A stretch of 64,000 nucleotides of DNA from Volvox africanus. Taxonomy: Eukaryota; Chlorophyta; Chlorophyceae; Chlamydomonadales; Volvocaceae. Under the pieces are notes generated by a model, which saw nothing but the letters and a program-made list of their open reading frames with translations, had not been told where the DNA came from and did no database searches. Shown piece after piece: positions 8,918 to 17,386 of this stretch. The DNA lies in the NCBI GenBank assembly GCA_030268105.1, contig BSDZ01000049.1:62001-126000 (forward strand). The letters run 5' to 3'. The position numbers and the translations under genes were made by a program. Position 1 is the first letter of the stretch; the number at the start of each line of letters is the position of its first letter.

Positions 8918-10568
8918 CCCTTAGTGAACGTGACGTCCTTTTTGGACTTGTTATAATAGTCCATAGCCCGTTGCTGTGCAGCTTCCAGGCAAGCTTTAGC
9001 GTCAGTTAGACGGGACACAAAAGACTTAGCAAACGTTTTTGCAGCTGGGACATTTACGTCCAACTCCCGCCAAACAGGCAAAGCAGGGTTAAAACCGTAA
9101 TTCAGGAAAAACGGACTATTACCAATGGACCGGTTAGTAGCGTTATTAATGGCAAACTCAGCAGCGGCTAGGTAGGTATCCCATGCAGTAGGGGTGCGTC
9201 CTGCAAAGTTACGGAGCATATCACCCAGGACACGGTTAACACGCTCTGTTTGCCCATCAGATTGGGGGTGGTAGGCGGTGGACAGGTTCACCCGCATTCC
9301 TACCAGAGTCCCCAGGGCGCCCCAAAACTTACTTGCAAATTGAGTGCCGCGGTCAGATACCACGGACTTGGGGACCCCATGCAAACGTACCACATTGTCG
9401 AAAAATAGACGGGCCGTTTGCTCAGCTGTGCAGGATGATGTCGTGGGGGCCAGGTGGACCATCTTGGTGAAACGGTCGACCAGGACCAGCACGGCATCGT
9501 ATCCTCCCTCAGTTTTGGGCAGCGCAACAATAAAGTCCATAGAGACGCTTTCCCACGGAGCGTCAGGAATAGGAAGAGGTTGGAGATGCCCATGTGCTTT
9601 ACCAGACTGGGCCTTATTGCGCTGGCACAGGTCGCAACAGAGGACATAATTTTCGGTGTCCTTAGCCATGCGGGGCCACCAGAATTGACGCCGCAAAAGC
9701 TCTAGTAACCGCGTGCAGCCAGGATGCCCAGCAAGAGGGCCGTCATGAAAACGTGAGAGAAGTTCACGACGTAATGAATCGTCGTTAGGTACGACAATCT
9801 GACGGTGGGATCCTTCCGATCGGATCCATAAGCCATGCTCCTGTACCAAGTGCCCTGTGTTGTTGTGAATTGTGAACCACGGGTCGGCTGCATAAGCCTG
9901 TTTCAAGCGCTTGGTAAAATCGGAGGGCACGAAGTTAGGTTTTGCCTGAGACCTACTCCGTGTGCTTACCGCCAGAATGGCTGCATGCAGTGAGGGGTGC
10001 CTACTGAGAGCATCAGCTATGTTAAGTGAGCCGCTCAGGTACTCCCAATCAAAGTTAAACCGTGCCAGGTATTCCATCCAGCGGGCCTGGCGTTGGTTAA
10101 GGGAGGGCACACCTTGCAGAAATGTAAGGGGTTTGTGATCAGTCTTGAGGGCAAAAGGCCGGCCCTCAAGGTAACATCGCCATTCCTTCAAGGCATGTAG
10201 GACCGCCAGAAATTCCTGTTCCCCAGTGGTATAACGGGTTTCAGCCCCCGAAAACTTCTTACTCGTGTATGCAATGGGGCGTCCCTGCTGCAACAGAACT
10301 GCCCCCGTCCCATGTATAGATGCATCAGTTATGACCTCTACACGGAACGGCAATGAGTAGTCAGGGAAGTGCAGGAGAATATCATCAGAGATAGCACGCT
10401 TCAAAGCATCAAAAGCTTCTTGGCATGCGGGGGTCCAGGCCTCAGGTGAAGAGAAGGCTCCCTTACGTGTGAGGTTTGTTAGCGGTGCAGCAATGACTGA
10501 GTAGCGCTCTATGAACTTACGAAAGTAGTTGGTCAGGCCCAAAAACTTACGCAGTTCCTGAAGGTTGG
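8918..10568 (-). pseudogene. pol: B pol internal fragment (RT end to integrase)
   Basis: This fragment corresponds to 11547-13190 of B2 pol with few differences. It runs from the RT connection ([10 protein letters not shown]) through RNase H and the integrase core (zinc finger, DDE) to KDVTFTKG, and lacks PR, most of RT, the GPY/F module and the chromodomain. Its right edge at GGTTGG is the start of the B2 3' LTR. Its left edge joins host H1 through the filler TAGGGT. It is open throughout but cannot make a complete Pol. Confidence 0.85.
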
Positions 10569-10991
10569 TGTTGTATATGGTACCCACGAAGGGTGGTATC
10601 AAAAGATACCGGTTGTTGTGCCAGAGCCCGATTAAGTAGAGCCGCCGACTAGGTCGTACTTGAGAGACCATAAGGCCTCGAACCGGGCGTGACCTTCAGA
10701 AGTCACCACTACAACCGGAAATTCAGTGAACCAGGAACCAGATGTTCCACCATTTACCATTCAGGCGGTAAATGGCCCATTCCATACAGGTTATGGAGTA
10801 ACCGACAGGTTCGGATGTTTCAGGAAGTCGGTTAGTATTGGTCGTCGACAGCCGAGACCAAATCCACAAATCGAATGCCAGATGGAAACATGAAACAGTT
10901 AATATGATAATTAAATATATTATATTATAAAATAATAAACGGATAATTATTATATCTTAATGAATTACCGAAATGCATTAAGGATACAACA
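10569..10991 (-). repeat. B2 3' LTR
   Basis: This 423-bp LTR is preceded on the minus strand by the polypurine tract. It is immediately flanked on the left by B pol sequence broken at GGTTGG, the position that reads GGTTGGAGGGC in the intact gene at 13181-13191. Confidence 0.92.
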
Positions 10992-11008
10992 ATTGTTCCC
11001 CCTCTAGA
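10992..11008 (-). other. B2 polypurine tract
   Basis: TCTAGAGGGGGAACAAT on the minus strand directly precedes the 3' LTR, matching the plus-strand primer position. Confidence 0.8.
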
Positions 11009-11060
11009 TGCAGCGTCCCGATGCATAAGAAGAGAGCAGACAGGTTGAAGTAGGACAGCG

Positions 11061-14000
11061 TCAGAGAGGTCCGTCCTTAGACTGTGCCCGCAGCCTAGCT
11101 TCATCAAGCAGGGGTTTCATGTCAGGGGTGAAGTTACGTGCCGGTTCCCAGCTATTGTGCTCAGATGAATACCCAGACCATTTAACCAGGTACTCATGCA
11201 CATTGCGCTTACGCCTGCCCTTGCCAACACGTCGTGCACGATAATCTAGGATACGTTCGACAGCATACAGGGTCTGCTTACCCGATAACCAGGTAGAGGG
11301 ATTAGCTTCCGTAACAGGAGGGATGCTATCGTTAGCCTCAGGCAGAGTACCCCGATATGGACGTACGAGAGATACATGAAATGTGGGATGAATGCGTAGG
11401 TCAGATGGGAGTTGTAACTCTACAGCCACCGACCCTACCATGCGTACGACAGGATAAGGCCCCACAAAGCGCGGTAATAACTTGCGAGACCCATCAGCCA
11501 GGGAACGAAGGTTCTTCGTGCTCAACATAACCAGCTGGCCCTTGGTGAACGTGACGTCCTTTTTGGACTTGTTATAATAGTCCATAGCCCGTTGCTGTGC
11601 AGCTTCCAGGCAAGCTTTAGCGTCAGTTAGTCGGGACACGAAAGACTTAGCAAACGTTTTTGCAGCTGGAACATTTACATCCAACTCCCGCCAAACAGGC
11701 AAAGCAGGGTTAAAACCGTAATTCAGGAAAAACGGACTATTACCAATGGACCGGTTAGTAGCGTTATTAATGGCAAACTCAGCAGCGGCTAGGTAGGTAT
11801 CCCATGCAGTAGGGGTGCGTCCTGCAAAGTTACGGAGCATATCACCCAGGACACGGTTAACACGCTCTGTTTGCCCATCAGATTGGGGGTGGTAGGCGGT
11901 GGACAGGTTCACCCGCATTCCTACCAGAGTCCCCAGGGCGCCCCAAAACTTACTTGCAAATTGAGTGCCGCGGTCAGATACCACGGACTTGGGGACCCCA
12001 TGCAAACGTACCACATTGTCGAAAAATAGACGGGCCGTTTGCTCAGCTGTGCAGGATGATGTCGTGGGGGCCAGGTGGACCATCTTGGTGAAACGGTCGA
12101 CCAGGACCAGCACGGCATCGTATCCTCCCTCAGTTTTGGGCAGCGCAACAATAAAGTCCATAGAGACGCTTTCCCACGGAGCGTCAGGAATAGGAAGAGG
12201 TTGGAGATGCCCATGTGCTTTACCAGACTGGGCCTTATTGCGCTGGCACAGGTCGCAACAGAGGACATAATTTTCGGTGTCCTTAGCCATGCGGGGCCAC
12301 CAGAATTGACGCCGCAAAAGCTCTAGTAACCGCGTGCAGCCAGGATGCCCAGCAAGAGGGCCGTCATGAAAACGTGAGAGAAGTTCACGACGTAATGAAT
12401 CGTCGTTAGGTACGACAATCTGACGGTGGGATCCTTCCGATCGGATCCATAAGCCATGCTCCTGTACCAAGTGCCCCGTGTTGTTGTGAATTGTGAACCA
12501 CGGGTCGGCTGCATAAGCCTGTTTCAAACGCTTGGTAAAATCGGAGGGCACGAAGTTAGGTTTTGCCTGAGACCTACTCCGTGTGCTTACCGCCAGAATG
12601 GCTGCATGCAGTGAGGGGTGCCTACTGAGAGCATCAGCTATGTTAAGTGAGCCGCTCAGGTACTCCCAATCAAAGTTAAACCGTGCCAGGTATTCCATCC
12701 AGCGGGCCTGGCGTTGGTTAAGGGAGGGCACACCTTGCAGAAACGTAAGGGGTTTGTGATCAGTCTTGAGGGCAAAAGGCCGGCCCTCAAGGTAACATCG
12801 CCATTCCTTCAAGGCATGTAGGACCGCCAGAAATTCCTGTTCCCCAGTGGTATAACGGGTTTCAGCCCCCGAAAACTTCTTACTCGTGTATGCAATGGGG
12901 CGTCCCTGCTGCAACAGAACTGCCCCCGTCCCATGTATAGATGCATCAGTTATGACCTCTACACGGAACGGCAATGAGTAGTCAGGGAAGTGCAGGAGAA
13001 TATCATCAGAGATAGCACGCTTCAAAGCATCAAAAGCTTCTTGGCATGCGGGGGTCCAGGCCTCAGGTGAAGAGAAGGCTCCCTTACGTGTGAGGTTTGT
13101 TAGCGGTGCAGCAATGACTGAGTAGCGCTCTATGAACTTACGAAAGTAGTTGGTCAGGCCCAAAAACTTACGCAGTTCCTGAAGGTTGGAGGGCACTGGC
13201 CAATCCCGAACAACAGCAGTTTTCCGGGGGTCCATCCGTATGCCACCCTGAGACACTATATGCCCCAGATACTCCACCTGTGGTTGTGCCCAGTGGCACT
13301 TAGAACGCTTAGCATACAGCTGCTCACGCCGCAGAACCTCAAAGACCAGGCGGAGGTGTTGTACGTGCTCCTCACGGGTCTTTGAAAACACCAGGATATC
13401 GTCCAGATAACAGATGACGAATTTGTCGATGTATGGCCTGAAGATGCGGTCCATGACGGCTTGGAACGTTGCAGGGGCGTTCGTCAGTCCGAAACTAAGG
13501 ACGGTATATTCAAAATGGCCAAACGGCGTACGGAAAGCCGTTTTAGGGATGTCAGATTCTGCTATACGAATCTGATTATACCCCTGCTGGAGGTCAATAG
13601 AGCTAAAGAATGCAGAATCTTTTAGCTTATCCAGCAGATCATCGACACGTGGGAGGGGGTAACGGTTCTTAACTGTTGCGGCATTTAACCCCCTATAGTC
13701 AATGCACATTCTCAGAGTCCCATCCTTCTTTCCCACAAACAGAATAGGGGCGGAGTATGGGGATGTGCTTGGCCGTATCATACCTTTTTTCAGCAGCTCA
13801 GTAACCTGTCGTTTGACCTCGTCCAGCTCCAAGGGGCTTAGCCGATACATGGGGCGGGAAACGGGTACTGCACCAGGCACCAAAGGTATGGTGTGATCCA
13901 CAGGCCGCATTGGAGGCTTACCAGGGACCTCCTGGAATATATCTGCATATTCCTGTAACAGGGCCTCAAGCTCAGGGTCAGTGGCATCAGCTGGGATAGA

Positions 14001-14808
14001 AGTTGCATTCAGGTACAACTTGGGCCGTACTAGTAAAGCATGGGCCCCCTTGCGAATCATGCGAACTGCTGCTTTTCTGCCAACAACTTCAGGTTCAGTG
14101 TGCTGACAGATAGCAGTGGTTGCATAATTAAAGCAAGGCGCAGGTGCCATCTGATCTGGTGGCTGTCCGGCAGTAGTAAAGGGTACCTTGCAGACTAGAT
14201 TCCCCTTGCGCAGGCGCAAAGATTTAGCCTCATAGTCAAGGACAGCCCCATACTGTGCTAGCGTGGAAGAACCCAAGATATACGTGGCAGCGTCAGTTAG
14301 CTCAGGCAACACGTATGGGCGGACATTTAACCTTAAAGGACCTGCAGATAGACGAAGATTTACCTGCCCCAAGATAGCCTGCTTACCCCCATCAGCAAGG
14401 GTAACTTCTGACCAGGAGCATGGGCTAGGTTTCAGGCCAAGCTGCGTAACCACTGATGCCGAAATGAAATCATCACTGGCTCCAGAGTCGGCTAGGGCGG
14501 TGAACGTACGACCTGCCGTACTTACGGTGATCAGAGGTACGCCAGCACCTATCAGGGCAGCAGCTTTAGGCAAGCAGAGAACTGAAATACAGGGTTCAGT
14601 CTCAGGCAAGCCCTCCTGAACCGATTTAGGAGCAGCAAACCAGACGTCAACAGAGTATGGGCTTCCAGGGAGTTGAACAACCTCACCTGCCATATCAAGG
14701 CTATGGAAAAGAGCCGTCCCTGGATTAAACCTTAAGACCCGTTGCATTCCCGACAGAAAAGAAGGGTTGCGTCGGGACACATACTCAGGCAGCAAGATGC
14801 ATGCTGAG
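11061..14808 (-). pseudogene. pol: B2 pol, main part, split from its N-terminus by A2
   Basis: The frame covers 1,244 residues counted from 14795. The protease motif ADSGASDDF lies near 102-110 and RT YLDD near 460. RNase H has DAS near 615, TDHKPL and NIADALSR. The integrase zinc finger (HDGPLAGHPG to CDLCQRNK) starts near 813, its core carboxylates are in MDFIV, SDRGTQF and TERVN, and GPY/F is near 1110. The C-terminal chromodomain (about 1175-1220) has [20 protein letters not shown] and NSWEPARNF; chromodomains of this type direct integration to heterochromatin. It ends in TGA. There is no internal stop: only the A2 insertion at 14809 separates it from the gag side. Confidence 0.92.
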
Positions 14809-14813
14809 GTATC
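14809..14813. other. Left target-site duplication of A2 (GTATC)
   Basis: GTATC here and at 22286-22290 flank A2 exactly. Removing A2 and one copy restores the reading frame of B pol. Confidence 0.92.
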
Positions 14814-15645
14814 TGTTGTGCTACGGTTTATTTCCCGCCGACGCGTAGGTCGACGCGATCCTACAAGGCGAAGTGCTTTTGTGATGAACGCATTGCATAT
14901 GAATGAATCTGCATGATATAAATGTATTCGTGTACATTTATATATGCATTTGGCATGTTGTCATTATCCATCGCGACATCGCATCATGGCAAATCCGCCT
15001 AGCATGCATGAAAGCCCGAATCATTGAAGTGCGCATTATGCTCGTGCTACGAAACGATAAGTAATATTATCTGATATAATATTACTTCATTAAAGCACAC
15101 GTTGAGAGCGCCGCACTCGTCGCGATGCATGCCCTGCAACCGGATATCGTTATCCGGACCCTTGCATCATGCGAATGCCGGAAAGGCTTACACGTTGTTA
15201 TGTGTAGACATCGCCTAAACGCAGTAGGATTGTCACGTCTAGGATCGGCCTCCTGATGTGAATCGTACGGCATTGCGATGCTGCGAGTATAACAGATGCG
15301 AGGACGGCTAAGTAAGATAGATAAAAAAGACATTCGATACCGGAGAACACTAGTGTGTTCTATATTACTATTGCTATACACTATTCTACTTAGCCTGAGC
15401 TAAGCCTGAACTTCGCTAATCACCGCCGCGTGATGATTGCTCGCTTCCGGCGCTGACGGCGATTTCGTCCATTGCATCGTTCTGACCCGTAATACTGTAA
15501 GTTATATCTCTCTTCGTCTTGAAGTCTTCCGCTGTCTCTGTTTGCTCTTGCTTGCCTTGCTGTACTTGCAAGTGCTCGCGCATCGGTGTCGATAGTCTCC
15601 AGACGCGCAGATACTCATGAGCAAACGCGAACGAGAGGTACAACA
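14814..15645 (+). repeat. A2 5' LTR (subfamily 1)
   Basis: 832 bp, TGTTGTGC to GGTACAACA. It should carry the promoter and transcript start, but I could not place them from sequence alone. Confidence 0.94.
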
Positions 15646-15648
15646 ATT

Positions 15649-15663
15649 TGGTATCGAGACAGG
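15649..15663 (+). other. A2 primer-binding site
   Basis: TGGTATCGAGACAGG lies 3 nt after the LTR and is complementary to a tRNA 3' end CCTGTCTCGATACCA. The CCTG fits the T-stem of plant-type initiator tRNA-Met, and the A1-U72 pair is an initiator hallmark. The tRNA gene itself is not in the window. Confidence 0.78.
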
Positions 15664-15712
15664 TTCGTTGCCTAACTGTCTCTCTTTGTCTAATCGGAAG
15701 TAGGTTCTTTCT

Positions 15713-15808
15713 ATGGCGAGTTCCAGCGACGAACCACGAGGACCGCTAGATACTTTTGCCGAAGACTTAGGCCGCGCCGTTTTGGACGCCGCCGCTTCCG
15801 GTTTGTAA
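15713..15808 (+). CDS. A2 conserved leader ORF (31 aa)
   Basis: This is the first ATG after the primer site. The peptide starts MASSSDEPRGPLDTF and ends AEDLGRAVLDAAASGL before TAA. It is intact in A2, A3 and A5, and its C-terminal 16 residues align with the family-B leader peptide. The stop lies in TTTGTAATTG, a possible splice donor. Joining it to the acceptor-like CTCAG near 15880 would run in frame into the ORF at 15892-16146, so it may be exon 1 of a longer N-terminal product. Confidence 0.5.
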   Translation: MASSSDEPRGPLDTFAEDLGRAVLDAAASGL

Positions 15809-15891
15809 TTGTTTAATTGCTTTTGCTTAGATTGCTGCACTTGTTGTGTAAGTGTACGCTCTGAGTCGCAGGTAATCTCAGTACACCGGCA

Positions 15892-16146
15892 TTGCTTGCC
15901 ACGGCGACTGAGACCGGCGTTCGTCCGGACCAGTTGGCAACTCTCATCGCCCAAACTACGGAGATCAGGACTCAGCTGGGCAAGTACTTGCTGAGTTTAC
16001 TGGATCTTCTCAAGAGTACTGTCGGTAGGCTCGCCGAACTGTTTTGTACTCTTGCCTTTGCGATAGAAGTCGGCTTCTATTACGCAAAACTAGGATATCG
16101 TTTCATGCTCCATGTCCGCGGAACACGACGATACGCCGCACACTAG
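15892..16146 (+). CDS. A2 leader ORF overlapping gag (about 84 aa, uncertain)
   Basis: This open frame has no ATG at its start. It encodes a helical, Leu/Ile-rich stretch (DQLATLIAQTTEI, LLSLLDLLKSTVG) and then a hydrophobic run (LFCTLAFAIEVGFYYAKLG), and overlaps the first 35 nt of gag in another frame. A5 keeps the frame open (51244-51498); A3 has lost one T near 39541, which breaks it. A similar overlapping ORF with the same frame offset exists in family B (5293-5667 on the minus strand). It could be an internal Gag exon, a frameshift partner or chance. Confidence 0.3.
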   Translation: MLATATETGVRPDQLATLIAQTTEIRTQLGKYLLSLLDLLKSTVGRLAELFCTLAFAIEVGFYYAKLGYRFMLHVRGTRRYAAH

Positions 16147-17347
16147 CCTAGCTAGCCAACCCGATTTCGTTGTAGCTGCTAGAGCATCGGATAGAGGTCT
16201 TGAGACTGTTGGCGCGCGAGCCACTCGGGAGCCCCTTTTCCTTCAGACCCCTGCTCACTTAATTGTGCCGCATTCAGCAGTGAACACGAATATGGACAAC
16301 ACTGCTGGACCAAGGGTTCTGCCATTACCTCAAGCTCGAGGGCATGATGACATCCCTGAGGTGATGAGATTGTCTATTCCCGTTCCTAGGCTCAATATTT
16401 CGCTGACCGACAAGACACCAGGGCATAGCATAGCCGATGCAACTCGTGCGTACGTGCGTGACGCTAAAAAGTACCTCCAAGCTGTTCATGGTGGCGATAA
16501 TGACGGTATCAGGTGTCTCTTCGTTGGTAACACCCTCGAGGGCGCAGCGAAGGACTGGTATCGCAATTGGACCAACGCCCGGGGCAGCTATACTTTTGAC
16601 GAGTTGGTCGCCGCTTTGCTCGCACGATTCGCTACTGAGGTTCAAGCACGCGATGTGGAAGCTCGAAACGCTTTGGCAGCCGGTAGCTACCACATGCGTC
16701 GGGATGAAAATGTACCTGCGTACCAGTCACGCTTCGAAGCACTTGTGACTCCCATTGCTGACCTCACCGAATCTGAGCGTGTCTTTTGGTTTAGGCGAGG
16801 CCTAACGAAACTTTTGGCTAAATGGTGTGCCACTGACTTGGTTGGAGCGCAGATCAAGTCGTATGACGCGTTGGTCGCTTTTGCTAAGGGCGCGGAGATA
16901 CGACTCCTTGCCGGCGAGGAAGAAGTCAAGTCTGCCCCTCGTGCAAATGCCGTGCAAGTGCAGGATCCGCTTGGGGAAGCTGTGGCTCTCGACCAGGACC
17001 TCGGCGCGACCCGCCCCACGCCTACTGCCGCGACGCGACGCAGCAACGGGCAACGCAAGGCGCGCGGGGGCGCTAGCTCGGGTGTCCGTGGTACAGGAGG
17101 AGCAGGTCCGAGCTCGGACCCAGCTAGGAACAGGAAGCGTGGTGGTGCGCCGTCGTCGGCAGCCGCACAGCATTCCGACCCCAACGCGAAGCGTACTCGT
17201 ACGGACGACACATTTATGCCAAAATGGAATTGCAATCGTTCCGAATTCGAGCGTCGGAAATTGGCCAATGTTTGTCTACGGTGTGCGGAGAATCATTCCA
17301 CGAAGGATTGCCCTCTAATGCCGCCGTTTGTACCTCAGCCGAAATAG
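16112..17347 (+). CDS. gag: A2 Gag nucleocapsid polyprotein
   Basis: A 411-residue Gag starts at an ATG. It has the retrotransposon gag domain (LEGAAKDWYRNW; YQSRFEALVTPIADL; RVFWFRRGL), a basic low-complexity stretch rich in Gly, Ser and Arg, and a zinc knuckle near residues 388-400, CLRCAENHSTKDC. The knuckle spacing is C-X2-C-X3-H-X4-C, one residue shorter than the canonical form seen in family B. It ends PPFVPQPK-UAG, and the same frame continues into pol. Role: capsid formation and RNA packaging in the cytoplasm. Confidence 0.92.
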   Translation: MSAEHDDTPHTSLASQPDFVVAARASDRGLETVGARATREPLFLQTPAHLIVPHSAVNTNMDNTAGPRVLPLPQARGHDDIPEVMRLSIPVPRLNISLTDKTPGHSIADATRAYVRDAKKYLQAVHGGDNDGIRCLFVGNTLEGAAKDWYRNWTNARGSYTFDELVAALLARFATEVQARDVEARNALAAGSYHMRRDENVPAYQSRFEALVTPIADLTESERVFWFRRGLTKLLAKWCATDLVGAQIKSYDALVAFAKGAEIRLLAGEEEVKSAPRANAVQVQDPLGEAVALDQDLGATRPTPTAATRRSNGQRKARGGASSGVRGTGGAGPSSDPARNRKRGGAPSSAAAQHSDPNAKRTRTDDTFMPKWNCNRSEFERRKLANVCLRCAENHSTKDCPLMPPFVPQPK

Positions 17348-17386
17348 GGGCTTGCCCGGGTTCCTGCGGAGGGGGCACCACCTGGG
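17345..17386 (+). promoter_or_regulatory. A2 candidate UAG readthrough element
   Basis: UAG (17345-17347), 7-nt spacer GGGCTTG, CCCGGG (17355-17360), 20-nt loop, CCTGGG (17381-17386). The arms form 6 bp with one G-U. At that pair A3 and A4 have G-C and family B has A-U, so pairing is kept across divergence. A gammaretrovirus-like Gag-Pol readthrough is inferred. Confidence 0.72.
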
